DNA of 23,388 nucleotides from Flavicella sp964230805 (GCA_964230805.1 CAXRIA010000019.1:1-23388); one strand, 5' to 3'. Numbered from the stretch's first letter, positions 13,192 through 21,412 are shown. The notes: generated by a model not told the origin, from the letters alone. Numbers and translations are program-made.

Positions 13192-16047
13192 TTATTTGTT
13201 CAAATACATCTTTCTTCTTGAATACAGCTCGTAAAAAGCATCGTCTTTCAAGCTATCAATAAACAAAATGGATTCTCCTGTTGATTTCATTTCAGGTCCT
13301 AACGTTTTATCTACATTCGGAAATTTGTTGAATGAGAATACGGGTTGCTTGATTGCATAGCCATCGAGCTTTGGTTGAAAATCAAAATCCGTTACTTTTT
13401 TGTCACCAAGCATCACTTTGGTTGCGTAATTCACATACGGTTCTCCGTACGCCTTCGCAATAAAAGGAACCGTACGCGAAGCTCTCGGATTGGCTTCAAT
13501 AATATATACCGTGTCGTTCTTGATCGCAAATTGAATATTGATCAATCCCACAGTTTTCAGTGCCACAGCAATTTTCTTAGTATGCTCCTTAATTTGATCC
13601 ATTACAAACTCTCCGAGATTAAATGGCGGTAAGGTTGCATTGGAATCTCCAGAGTGCACTCCACAGGGTTCAATATGCTCCATAATACCAATTATGTACA
13701 CATTTCCATCTGCATCACAAATAGCATCTGCCTCTGCTTCTATCGCACCTTCCAAATAATGGTCTAACAACAATTTATTTCCTGGAATTGATCGGAGCAA
13801 TTCTACCACATGGGCTTCCAATTCTTCTTTATTAATCACAATTTTCATGCCTTGACCCCCCAATACATAGGACGGACGCACCAAAATTGGAAAATCTAAA
13901 TTGTCAGCAATTTCTAAGGCTTCATCTGCGTTTGTTGCCGTTCCGAACTTTGGAAACGGAATCTCTAATGAGGTCAACATCTCAGAAAAACGCCCTCTGT
14001 CTTCGGCCAAATCCAAAGCTTCAAAACTTGTTCCCATAATTTTTACACCGTAGGCTTCTAGTTTTTCAGCAAGTTTCAAAGCCGTTTGCCCACCAAGTTG
14101 AACAATGACACCTTCTGGTTTTTCGTGACGAATGATATCGTACAAATGCTCCCAGAATACCGGTTCAAAATACAATTTGTCTGCTGTGTCAAAATCGGTA
14201 GAAACCGTTTCCGGGTTACAATTCACCATGATGGTTTCATATCCCGCCTCTTTCGCTGCCAATACACCATGCACACAACAGTAGTCAAATTCAATACCTT
14301 GACCAATTCTGTTCGGACCAGAGCCTAATACCACTACTTTTTTCTTATCGGTCACAATGGATTCATTGTGTGAAAATGGCGTACCATTCTCTTGAGTCAT
14401 GGTATTCTCAAACGTGGAATAGAAATAAGGTGTTTGTGCTTCAAACTCTGCCGCACAGGTATCTACTAATTTGTACACACGATTGATGTTAAATTCTTCT
14501 CTTTTCTTGTATACTTCTGATTCTAGACAACCCAACATGTGTGCAATTTGTCTGTCTCCGTATCCTTTTTGTTTTGCTTCCAAAAGCAAATCTTTCGACA
14601 ACGTTTCTAATTTGTAACTAGAAATTTCTTTTTCCAATGCAAACAGCTCTTCATATTGTTTCAAATACCACATGTCTATTTTTGTGATATCGTATATTTT
14701 CTTCAATGAAATTCCTGCTTTGATAGCATCATAGATCGTAAACACTCGGTCCCATGAAGCATTGGTTAATTTCGAGATAATGGTATCATAATGCGTTTCT
14801 TCCTTCCCATCTGCTCCCAAACCATTTCGTTTGATTTCCAAAGACTGAGTTGCTTTGTGCAAAGCTTCTTGGAAGGAACGTCCAATTCCCATAACCTCTC
14901 CAACAGCTTTCATTTGCAATCCAAGTGTACGATCTGCACCTTCAAACTTATCAAAATTCCATCGTGGAATTTTTACGATAACGTAATCCAAAGTTGGTTC
15001 AAACAAAGCCGAAGTAAATCCTGTAATTTGATTGTTCAACTCATCCAAGTGATAGCCCAAAGCTAATTTTGTCGCCAATTTTGCAATCGGGTATCCTGTG
15101 GCCTTGGATGCCAATGCCGAAGAACGCGATACACGTGGATTGATTTCGATAGCAATAATATCTTCTTTTTCATCTGGAGACACGGCAAATTGTACATTAC
15201 ATCCCCCTTCAAAATCACCGATAGAACGCATCATATGGATGGCCATATCACGCATCTTTTGAAATGTAGAGTCGCTCAAGGTCATGGCAGGTGCCACTGT
15301 GATCGATTCTACTGTGTGAATCCACATATGATCCATATTTTCAATAGAACATACGATCACAACATTGTCGTTTTTATCACGCAACAATTCCAACTCGTAT
15401 TCTTTCCAGCCCATCATGGCCTTGTCTATCATTACCTCGTGAATTGGAGAGATTTCCAAACCTCTTCGCAACAATTCATCAAAATCTTCTTCTTCATACA
15501 CAATAGCAGCCCCTGCTCCTCCCAGTGTAAACGAAGAACGAATACACAATGGGAATCCAAATTCTTGTGCAATCTTTTTCCCTTCTAGAAATGACGTTGC
15601 AGTAGCTTGAGGAGCCATCTCTACTCCTATTTCTCCCATCAGTTTACGGAAAAGCTCTCTGTCTTCAGTGATGTTGATCGCATCAATATCGACCCCAATC
15701 ATCTGAACATCGTTTTCTTCCCAAATCCCTTTCTCATCGGCTTCGATACACAAATTAAGAGCCGTTTGTCCTCCCATAGTAGGTAATACCGAATCAATAT
15801 TTGGGTGCTTGGCTAAAACTTCACGAATTGAATTCGTAGTCAAAGGTTTTAAGTACACATTGTCTGCTAATGACGGATCTGTCATAATTGTTGCAGGATT
15901 CGAGTTGATCAATGTAACTTCAATCCCTTCTTCTTTCAAAGAACGAATGGATTGCGATCCTGAATAATCAAATTCACAAGCTTGTCCAATAATAATGGGA
16001 CCTGATCCTATAAGTAAAACCGATTTGATGTTGTTGTTTTTTGGCAT
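13192..16047 (-). CDS. carB: Carbamoyl-phosphate synthase large subunit, lacking MGS domain
   Basis: CarB makes carbamoyl phosphate from ammonia (supplied by CarA), bicarbonate and two ATP, feeding pyrimidine and arginine synthesis. The 951-residue product contains both homologous halves. The first begins LLIGSGPIIIGQACEFDYSG with ATP-grasp block SFTLGGAGAAIVYEEE. The second begins VVVLGSGPNRIGQGIEFDYCCVHG (about 570) with SYVLGGQGMKIV. The central oligomerisation region lies between. It ends soon after LGPEMKSTGESILF, where E. coli CarB (1073) continues into the C-terminal MGS-like allosteric domain; here that domain is absent. A terminator follows the stop directly, so this looks like the natural end and not a frameshift. 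carA is not in the window. A promoter candidate overlaps the upstream rpmH terminator. Confidence 0.97.
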   Translation of the reverse strand: MPKNNNIKSVLLIGSGPIIIGQACEFDYSGSQSIRSLKEEGIEVTLINSNPATIMTDPSLADNVYLKPLTTNSIREVLAKHPNIDSVLPTMGGQTALNLCIEADEKGIWEENDVQMIGVDIDAINITEDRELFRKLMGEIGVEMAPQATATSFLEGKKIAQEFGFPLCIRSSFTLGGAGAAIVYEEEDFDELLRRGLEISPIHEVMIDKAMMGWKEYELELLRDKNDNVVIVCSIENMDHMWIHTVESITVAPAMTLSDSTFQKMRDMAIHMMRSIGDFEGGCNVQFAVSPDEKEDIIAIEINPRVSRSSALASKATGYPIAKLATKLALGYHLDELNNQITGFTSALFEPTLDYVIVKIPRWNFDKFEGADRTLGLQMKAVGEVMGIGRSFQEALHKATQSLEIKRNGLGADGKEETHYDTIISKLTNASWDRVFTIYDAIKAGISLKKIYDITKIDMWYLKQYEELFALEKEISSYKLETLSKDLLLEAKQKGYGDRQIAHMLGCLESEVYKKREEFNINRVYKLVDTCAAEFEAQTPYFYSTFENTMTQENGTPFSHNESIVTDKKKVVVLGSGPNRIGQGIEFDYCCVHGVLAAKEAGYETIMVNCNPETVSTDFDTADKLYFEPVFWEHLYDIIRHEKPEGVIVQLGGQTALKLAEKLEAYGVKIMGTSFEALDLAEDRGRFSEMLTSLEIPFPKFGTATNADEALEIADNLDFPILVRPSYVLGGQGMKIVINKEELEAHVVELLRSIPGNKLLLDHYLEGAIEAEADAICDADGNVYIIGIMEHIEPCGVHSGDSNATLPPFNLGEFVMDQIKEHTKKIAVALKTVGLINIQFAIKNDTVYIIEANPRASRTVPFIAKAYGEPYVNYATKVMLGDKKVTDFDFQPKLDGYAIKQPVFSFNKFPNVDKTLGPEMKSTGESILFIDSLKDDAFYELYSRRKMYLNK

Positions 16048-16152
16048 GCTATTACTGATGTTTAAATGTATTCAAGTTGATGGAAGACAAGCCGCATCCA
16101 CTTGCTTTTTTCAACTCTTGATAGTCTTATTTTCCTTTTTTAATTCTATTGG

Positions 16153-16186
16153 CAAATATATTCAAAAAAAAGGTGTTACTAAACAA
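16153..16186 (-). promoter_or_regulatory. Candidate carB promoter overlapping rpmH terminator
   Basis: TATATTTG on the minus strand (16153-16160) is a perfect -7 element about 100 bp before the carB start. The nearest TTG (16184-16186) is 23 bp away, longer than the usual 19, and lies in the loop of the rpmH terminator. The -7 box is convincing; the -33 is uncertain. Confidence 0.45.
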
Positions 16187-16200
16187 TAGCAACACCTTTA
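16164..16200 (-). terminator. rpmH terminator
   Basis: On the minus strand AAAGGTGTTGCT (16200-16189) pairs with AGTAACACCTTT (16180-16169), including one G-U pair, and is followed by eight T (16171-16164). The G-U pair works only in minus-strand RNA, so it terminates rpmH, whose stop is about 20 bp upstream. Confidence 0.92.
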
Positions 16201-16219
16201 TATTTGAATTCAATATCCA

Positions 16220-16381
16220 TTATTTCTTCGGTCTTGGAGCTGAAGAAACAGAAACTCTTTTTCTCCCCTTAGCACGTCTTCTTGCTAAGACTTTACGTCC
16301 ATTCGCTGAAGCCATTCTTTCTCTGAAACCGTGTTTGTTTCTTCTTTTTCTTTTCGATGGTTGAAATGTTCTTTTACTCAT
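16220..16381 (-). CDS. rpmH: 50S ribosomal protein L34
   Basis: A 53-codon gene encoding MSKRTFQPSKRKRRNKHGFR followed by ERMASANGRKVLARRRAKGR and a short tail ending PRPKK. This is the unmistakable highly basic L34, which binds 23S rRNA in the large subunit. The KRTFQPS start, HGFRERM and NGRKVLARRRAKGRK are the conserved blocks. The C-terminal tail (about 42-53) extends past the usual 44-46 residues, as is common in Bacteroidota. It lies upstream of carB on the same strand but has its own promoter (16455-16484) and terminator (16164-16200). The usual rnpA/dnaA neighbours are absent. Confidence 0.98.
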   Translation of the reverse strand: MSKRTFQPSKRKRRNKHGFRERMASANGRKVLARRRAKGRKRVSVSSAPRPKK

Positions 16382-16454
16382 TGTAATATCTCTTAAAAAT
16401 CTTCTTAATCTTATTTATAGCTCAGGCATGAAAACCACCTACTAAAATCGAGGG

Positions 16455-16484
16455 CAAATATACAAAAGGTTTTGTGTCTAACAA
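16455..16484 (-). promoter_or_regulatory. rpmH promoter
   Basis: On the minus strand -33 TTG (16482-16484), a spacer of exactly 19 bp and -7 TATATTTG (16455-16462) match the Bacteroidota consensus. Transcription would start near 16448, giving a leader of about 65 nt. Confidence 0.75.
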
Positions 16485-16697
16485 GATGTTTTTGCAAAAA
16501 AATAAAATTATTTTACCTCAGAATAAGGTGTTCCAATCCCCCCATCTTGGATTGTGGAAACTTACGAACCCTTTTATTTTAATATCCGTTCTAAAATTTT
16601 CAAAATTAAACCTTTTTGCTTGTTAGGTCAAACTTCAAAGAGATTGCCTCCAGTCATTTTTTATTCATGTAATGTCTGCACAAAACACCCCTACAAA

Positions 16698-16723
16698 TGT
16701 CATCTTGTCACTCTTGTCTGTCT
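16698..16723 (+). promoter_or_regulatory. TGTC repeats upstream of htpG
   Basis: TGTCA occurs at 16698-16702 and 16706-16710, and TGTCT at 16715-16719 and 16719-16723, about 85-108 bp before the htpG start. Iterated short direct repeats upstream of a chaperone gene may be a regulator site; no known motif is claimed. Confidence 0.3.
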
Positions 16724-16805
16724 TGAAGGCAGAAAATCAAGGTTTGGTATTTATTTTGACTAGGATGAATCTGTAAATTTAAAAAAACAAACAAATCTAT
16801 AAATT

Positions 16806-18719
16806 ATGGCAAAAGGAAATATCAATGTATCGGTAGAAAATATTTTTCCATTGATCAAAAAATTCTTGTATTCTGATCACGAAATCTTTTTAAGAGAATT
16901 GGTTTCAAATGCAACAGATGCGACTTCAAAAATGAAGCATCTGATTGCTATGGGAGAAGCAGAAGGGGTGGAATACGGAACTCCAAAAATCGAAATCATT
17001 GCAAACAAAGAAGAGAAAACACTTCGCATCATTGACCAAGGAATTGGAATGACTGAAGAGGAAGTTGAAAAATACATCAACCAAATCGCGTTTTCAGGGG
17101 CAGAAGAATTTATTGATCAATACAAAGACAAAGTGGAAGATGCCGGAATTATTGGTCACTTTGGACTCGGATTCTATTCTGCTTTTATGGTTGCAGATAA
17201 GGTAGACATCATTACAAAATCGTTCAAAGATGCCCCAGCGGTAAAATGGTCTTGTGATGGTTCTCCGAACTATACCATTGATCCAGCAGAGAAAACAGAA
17301 AGAGGATCTGAAATTGTACTTCATATTGCGGAAGATTCCTTAGAATTTTTAGAAGAATCAAAAATTACGGAACTCCTCACGAAATACAATCGTTTCAATC
17401 AAATTCCGATCAAATTTGGAACCAAAGAAATCAACGATCCTGAGTTTACACCGAAAACAACAAAAGACAAAGATGGGAAAGAAACAACGGAACCTCACAA
17501 ACAAATTACCGTTGATAACATCATAAACAATACAGCGCCCGCATGGACTAAAAAGCCCGCTGATTTAAAAGCGGAAGACTACAACACATTTTACAGAGAG
17601 TTGTACCCAATGCAATTTGAGGAACCCCTTTTTAACATTCATTTAAATGTGGACTACCCTTTTAATTTGACAGGAATTTTATACTTCCCGAAGTTGTCTC
17701 CAAACATGGATCTACAAAAGGATAAAATTCAATTGTACCAAAATCAAGTCTTTATTACGGATAATGTGGAAGGCATTGTTCCTGACTTTTTACAAATGTT
17801 GAAAGGTGTTATTGACTCCCCAGATATTCCATTAAATGTTTCTCGTTCTTATTTACAAGCAGATGGTGCTGTTAAAAAAATATCGGGATACATCACCAAA
17901 AAAATTGCGGATAAATTAAATTCTTTATTCAAAAACAATCGTGAAGATTTTGAGCAAAAATGGAACGATATCAAGGTAATCATCGAGTACGGAATGCTTT
18001 CTGACGAAAAATTCTTTGAGAAAGCTCAAAAATTCGCCTTACTCCCCACCGTAGAAAACGCTTTCTTTACTTTGGAAGAATTGAAAGAAAAAATCAAAGA
18101 CCTTCAAACAGACAAAGATGGAAACCTAGTTGTTCTCTATGCTGCCAACAAAGAAGCACAACACAGCTATATCCAAGAGGCTAAGGAAAAAGGTTATGAG
18201 GTATTGTTATTAGACTCTCCTATTGTTTCTCATTTGATGCAAAAATTGGAAGGAAGCAACGAAAAATTAAAATTTACACGCGTTGATTCTGACCACATTG
18301 ACAACCTGATCAAAAAAGACGATGAAAAAATTAGCAAACTATCTGATGAAGAAAAAGAAAGTTTGAAACCAATCATCGAAGAAAACATTCCGAAAGAAAC
18401 CTATACTGTTCAATTAGAAGCGTTGGATTCTAATGCCAACCCATTTAGCATTACTGTGCCTGAGTTTATGCGCAGAATGAAAGAAATGAGCCAGTCTGGG
18501 GGTGGCGGTATGTTTGGTATGAACAACATGCCTGAGATGTACAACTTGGTGGTCAATACCAACAACGACTTAATCAAAGACATCTTGGACACCAAAGATG
18601 CGGCGATTCAAAAAGAATTGATTGGACAAGCATTTGATTTGGCAAAATTGTCACAAAACCTATTGCATGGTGAAGAATTGACAAACTTTATCAAGCGTAG
18701 CTACAAAATGATCAAATAA
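16806..18719 (+). CDS. htpG: HSP90-family chaperone HtpG
   Basis: HtpG is the cytosolic bacterial HSP90, an ATP-driven chaperone for late folding of client proteins. The 637-residue product has the GHKL ATPase motifs: ELVSNATDA (31-39, catalytic Glu31 and Asn35), DQGIGM (77-82, nucleotide-binding Asp77) and GHFGLGFYSAF (117-127). The middle domain follows with SPNMDLQKDKIQLYQNQVF and the catalytic-loop region around LNVSRSYLQ. The C-terminal dimerisation domain contains a glycine/methionine loop SQSGGGGMFGMNNMPEM around 560-576. The charged linker is short, as in other bacteria. The gene is monocistronic with a strong terminator. No housekeeping-type promoter was found upstream, which would fit stress control but does not prove it. 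Confidence 0.98.
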   Translation: MAKGNINVSVENIFPLIKKFLYSDHEIFLRELVSNATDATSKMKHLIAMGEAEGVEYGTPKIEIIANKEEKTLRIIDQGIGMTEEEVEKYINQIAFSGAEEFIDQYKDKVEDAGIIGHFGLGFYSAFMVADKVDIITKSFKDAPAVKWSCDGSPNYTIDPAEKTERGSEIVLHIAEDSLEFLEESKITELLTKYNRFNQIPIKFGTKEINDPEFTPKTTKDKDGKETTEPHKQITVDNIINNTAPAWTKKPADLKAEDYNTFYRELYPMQFEEPLFNIHLNVDYPFNLTGILYFPKLSPNMDLQKDKIQLYQNQVFITDNVEGIVPDFLQMLKGVIDSPDIPLNVSRSYLQADGAVKKISGYITKKIADKLNSLFKNNREDFEQKWNDIKVIIEYGMLSDEKFFEKAQKFALLPTVENAFFTLEELKEKIKDLQTDKDGNLVVLYAANKEAQHSYIQEAKEKGYEVLLLDSPIVSHLMQKLEGSNEKLKFTRVDSDHIDNLIKKDDEKISKLSDEEKESLKPIIEENIPKETYTVQLEALDSNANPFSITVPEFMRRMKEMSQSGGGGMFGMNNMPEMYNLVVNTNNDLIKDILDTKDAAIQKELIGQAFDLAKLSQNLLHGEELTNFIKRSYKMIK

Positions 18720-18745
18720 TTTTTCCCCGATACCAAAAGGGACAT

Positions 18746-18780
18746 ATGCCATCGTTATTTTTTTAACGATGGCATTTTTT
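18746..18780 (+). terminator. htpG terminator
   Basis: The stem ATGCCATCGTTA (18746-18757) / TAACGATGGCAT (18764-18775), with a T6 loop, is followed by a T-run to 18780. It lies 27 bp after the htpG stop. Confidence 0.93.
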
Positions 18781-18800
18781 ATTTGACAGAAAACCAATAC

Positions 18801-18821
18801 CAATATTGAGTCAAAATATTG
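18801..18821. repeat. Inverted repeat upstream of DUF4268 gene
   Basis: CAATATT (18801-18807), 7-nt spacer, AATATTG (18815-18821) lies about 70-90 bp before the DUF4268 start, just upstream of a weak promoter candidate. It could be an operator; the AT-rich arms make chance occurrence possible. Confidence 0.25.
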
Positions 18822-18839
18822 TCCGTTCAAAAAAATCCG

Positions 18840-18869
18840 TTTTCACGATTCTAAAAATAATTATCTTAG
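18840..18869 (+). promoter_or_regulatory. Weak candidate promoter for DUF4268 gene
   Basis: TTT (18840-18842), 19 bp, TATCTTAG (18862-18869). One mismatch in each element relative to TTG-N19-TAnnTTTG. Spacing and position (about 20 bp before the start codon) are right. Confidence 0.35.
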
Positions 18870-18888
18870 CGGTCACAACCATTCATCC

Positions 18889-19332
18889 ATGTTTTCCAAA
18901 GAAGAAGCGTCCAAATTGAGAAAAGACTTTTGGGTAAGTTACGGAAAGTCTTTTCCTCGAAAATGGCTTACCTACAACACTAAAATCAAAGATTTTAGCT
19001 TTAAATTTTATGCTGACAATAAGACAGCCCGTGTCATGCTCGACATTGAATCGGCGAGCGAAGCACGAAGAGAATTGTTGTATGAACAAGTGGCTTCGCT
19101 AAAAACAATTCTTGAAGAAACCTATCTTCCTGCTGTTGTATTTGACAAAAATCACTACCTCGACAATGGAAAATGCATTTCGAGGATTTACGTAACACTG
19201 GATGCTAAATTTAGTATCTACAACAAAAATAGTTGGGGAGTGGCTTACGAATTTTTCAACGAGCACATGCATCAATTTGAACTTTGGTTCTACGAATTTG
19301 AAGATTTTATCAAGCAAGCGGATGTTTCTTGA
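18889..19332 (+). CDS. DUF4268 family protein
   Basis: A 147-residue soluble protein without signal peptide or membrane segment. It starts MFSKEEASKLRKDFWVSYGKSF and contains KWLTYNTKIKDFSFKFYADNKTARVMLDIE and a C-terminal NSWGVAYEFFNEHMHQFELWFYEFEDF. This is the form of stand-alone DUF4268 (PF14088) proteins found in Flavobacteriaceae. In other bacteria the domain accompanies nuclease-like domains, but here no PD-(D/E)XK or other catalytic motif is evident, and the function is unknown. It lies between htpG and mnmE, and its stop codon overlaps the -33 element of the mnmE promoter. Confidence 0.8.
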   Translation: MFSKEEASKLRKDFWVSYGKSFPRKWLTYNTKIKDFSFKFYADNKTARVMLDIESASEARRELLYEQVASLKTILEETYLPAVVFDKNHYLDNGKCISRIYVTLDAKFSIYNKNSWGVAYEFFNEHMHQFELWFYEFEDFIKQADVS

Positions 19333-19358
19333 TACAAAAACACGATTTTCTAAATTTG
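19329..19358 (+). promoter_or_regulatory. mnmE promoter
   Basis: TTG (19329-19331), a spacer of exactly 19 bp and TAAATTTG (19351-19358) fit the Bacteroidota consensus. The -33 element overlaps the TGA stop of the DUF4268 gene. Transcription would start near 19365, about 55 nt before the mnmE ATG. Confidence 0.7.
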
Positions 19359-19407
19359 TGCCGAGGGTAAAAACAAAATTTTAGACTCAAAAAACGCACA
19401 AGTTGGT

Positions 19408-19415
19408 TATCTTTG
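19408..19415 (+). promoter_or_regulatory. Second -7-like box directly before mnmE ATG
   Basis: TATCTTTG is a perfect TAnnTTTG box ending four bases before the start codon. If active it would give an almost leaderless mRNA. No TTG is found at the matching -33 distance, so activity is doubtful. Confidence 0.3.
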
Positions 19416-19419
19416 CACC

Positions 19420-20811
19420 ATGAATCATCAAGACACCATTGTTGCTTTGGCTACAGCCGCAGGTGCAGGTGCAATTGCTATTATTCGCTTGTCTGGAAAA
19501 GACGCAATTGCCATTGCAGATGCCAACTTTCAATCGATTAAACATAAAAAATCTCTGTGCGACCAGAAATCGCACACCTTACATTTGGGACACATTACGA
19601 ACAACGGAAGAGTCCTTGATGAGGTATTGGTTTCTATTTTTAAAAACCCGCATTCCTACACAGGAGAAGACACTATTGAAATTTCCTGTCACGGTTCAAG
19701 TTACATACAACAAGAAATAATTCAACTATTTTTAGAGAAAGGCTGCCGAATGGCAGATGCCGGCGAATTTACATTAAGAGCCTTTCTCAACGGAAAACTA
19801 GATTTAAGTCAAGCGGAAGCAGTAGCCGACTTAATTGCCTCTGATTCCGAAGCTTCCCACAAAATAGCCATGCAACAAATGCGCGGCGGCTTTAGCAATG
19901 AAATTCAATTATTAAGAGAACAATTGCTAAATTTTGCCTCTTTGATTGAATTGGAATTGGATTTTTCAGAAGAAGATGTCGAATTTGCAGATCGTGAACA
20001 GTTCAAAATATTGATTAGAAAAATCCAATTGGTCTTAAAACGACTGATTGATTCTTTTGCCGTTGGCAACGTGATTAAAAACGGAATCCCAGTGGCGATT
20101 GTAGGTGAACCCAATGTTGGAAAATCAACCTTATTAAATGCATTACTCAATGAAGATCGCGCCATTGTTTCTGACATTGCAGGAACCACCAGAGACTCCA
20201 TTGAAGACGAAATAATTATCGACGGTGTTTCCTTTCGATTTATTGACACAGCTGGTATTCGAGAAACCAAAGATGTCGTTGAAAATATAGGCATTCAAAA
20301 AACATTTGAAAAAATAAACCAAGCGCAAGTTGTTCTCTATTTACTCGATAGTGAAAAATCAAAAATTGACAGTCAATTATGCAGAACTGAAATTGAAACA
20401 ATCAAAAATAAATACCCTCAAAAACAATTGATTGTTATCGGAAACAAAGCGGATAAAGTTTCAACCAATGAAATAACGCAACTAAAAAAACAAATTCCTG
20501 AATTGATTTTCTTATCTGCAAAAGAAAAATCAGGAATCGAAACTTTGACTGATCAGCTCACCGCATTGATCAACACGGGAGCGCTTCAAAATAACGAAAC
20601 TATTGTGACCAATTCCCGACATTACGATGCCTTATTAAAGGCCTTGAACGAGATAAACAAGGTAGACGAAGGTGTTCAAATGGGACTTTCTAGTGATTTG
20701 ATGGCCATTGATATTCGTGAAGCACTCTACTACTTTGGATTGATTACAGGGGAAGTAACCAATGACGACCTACTCGGAAATATCTTTGCCAATTTTTGTA
20801 TCGGGAAATAA
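19420..20811 (+). CDS. mnmE: tRNA modification GTPase MnmE
   Basis: MnmE works with MnmG to add carboxymethylaminomethyl groups to wobble uridine 34 of several tRNAs. The 463-residue product has the N-terminal tetrahydrofolate-binding domain (1-120; starts MNHQDTIVALATAAGAGAIAIIRLSG). A helical domain follows, with the G domain inserted in it: G1 GEPNVGKST (229-237), G2 TTRDS (256-260), G3 DTAG (276-279), G4 NKAD (342-345). It ends FCIGK, with the catalytic Cys460 of the C-x-G-K motif. Everything expected is present. Its 3' end, coding for Cys-Ile-Gly-Lys-stop, corresponds to the integration site used by Salmonella genomic island 1-type elements in other bacteria. It is followed by a metal-efflux module. 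Confidence 0.98.
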   Translation: MNHQDTIVALATAAGAGAIAIIRLSGKDAIAIADANFQSIKHKKSLCDQKSHTLHLGHITNNGRVLDEVLVSIFKNPHSYTGEDTIEISCHGSSYIQQEIIQLFLEKGCRMADAGEFTLRAFLNGKLDLSQAEAVADLIASDSEASHKIAMQQMRGGFSNEIQLLREQLLNFASLIELELDFSEEDVEFADREQFKILIRKIQLVLKRLIDSFAVGNVIKNGIPVAIVGEPNVGKSTLLNALLNEDRAIVSDIAGTTRDSIEDEIIIDGVSFRFIDTAGIRETKDVVENIGIQKTFEKINQAQVVLYLLDSEKSKIDSQLCRTEIETIKNKYPQKQLIVIGNKADKVSTNEITQLKKQIPELIFLSAKEKSGIETLTDQLTALINTGALQNNETIVTNSRHYDALLKALNEINKVDEGVQMGLSSDLMAIDIREALYYFGLITGEVTNDDLLGNIFANFCIGK

Positions 20812-20828
20812 AGCTTTTTTTTGGAGGA

Positions 20829-20852
20829 AATCGCTTAGAAATAAGCGCGATT
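20829..20852. repeat. Hairpin with GAAA tetraloop after mnmE
   Basis: CGCTTA (20832-20837), GAAA, TAAGCG (20842-20847) forms a 6-bp stem. Outer AAT/ATT pairs extend it across a CG bulge to 20829-20852. There is no T-tract after it, so it is not a standard terminator. It lies 18 bp after the mnmE stop. Confidence 0.45.
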
Positions 20853-20998
20853 GAAACACATGGCAATAATCTACGAATTGCGTTGAAATTTTCTCTTTTC
20901 AAGCAACCTCCTTTTTAAAAGAAACACCAAAGACGATATCTTAAACTTCTGTTAAATAACGTTTTCTTACTGAAAATTTTCTTAATTTCGTATTCAGT

Positions 20999-21412
20999 AT
21001 GAAGAAACTCGTTCTTAAAATAGCATCGTTTTTGATGGCAGTTGTCGTTGTATTTTCTACAATGTCATTTACTGTTGATATGCATTTTTGTGGAGATCGT
21101 CTAGTTGAAACGACTATTTTCCAAAAAGCTAAAGGCTGTGGCATGGAAATGGAAAAACCTTCTGCTAAAGGTTGTACTATCTCTAAAAACAATTGTTGTA
21201 GCGATGTACAACAAATAATTGATGGACAAGACGAAATGCAATTCACGATTGACAAGCTTCCCATTGACCAACAGATTTTTATTGTTTCGTTTGTTTACAC
21301 GTATAAAAATCTTTTTGAAGCTACTGAAAAAAAAGACACCTCATTTAGAGATTATTCACCACCACTCGTCACAAGGCAAATCTACCAGCTAGACGAGACC
21401 TACTTAATTTGA
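20999..21412 (+). CDS. HYC_CC_PP family small cysteine-rich exported protein
   Basis: A 137-residue protein with an N-terminal hydrophobic segment (about 5-24) that is a signal peptide or membrane anchor. It shows the motifs after which the HYC_CC_PP family is named, with a Phe variant in the first: His29-Phe30-Cys31 in DMHFCGD, a Cys66-Cys67 pair in NNCCSD, and Pro121-Pro122 in YSPPL. Cys47 and Cys59, together with GCGMEME, add further soft-metal ligands. The cysteines, histidine and methionines suggest binding of a metal such as copper or silver, by inference; the family function is not established. It lies 126 bp before a CusA-type pump on the same strand, a pairing that supports a metal-resistance role. 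A weak -7 box TAATTTCG (20983-20990) precedes it. Confidence 0.8.
   Translation: MKKLVLKIASFLMAVVVVFSTMSFTVDMHFCGDRLVETTIFQKAKGCGMEMEKPSAKGCTISKNNCCSDVQQIIDGQDEMQFTIDKLPIDQQIFIVSFVYTYKNLFEATEKKDTSFRDYSPPLVTRQIYQLDETYLI

Larger units (their letters stand above)
16382..16805. other. 424-bp spacer between rpmH and htpG
   Basis: No convincing gene or structured RNA gene is seen. The left part holds the rpmH promoter (16455-16484). In the middle, CAATCC (16534-16539) and GGATTG (16549-16554) form a small hairpin without a T-tract. The right part, upstream of htpG, contains four TGTCA/TGTCT pentamers between 16698 and 16723. No TAnnTTTG element reads towards htpG, so htpG may use another kind of promoter. 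Confidence 0.6.

Noticed and set aside
16554..16763. 69-codon frame in the rpmH-htpG spacer
   Set aside because: It has no family features and no promoter, and it covers the likely htpG regulatory region.
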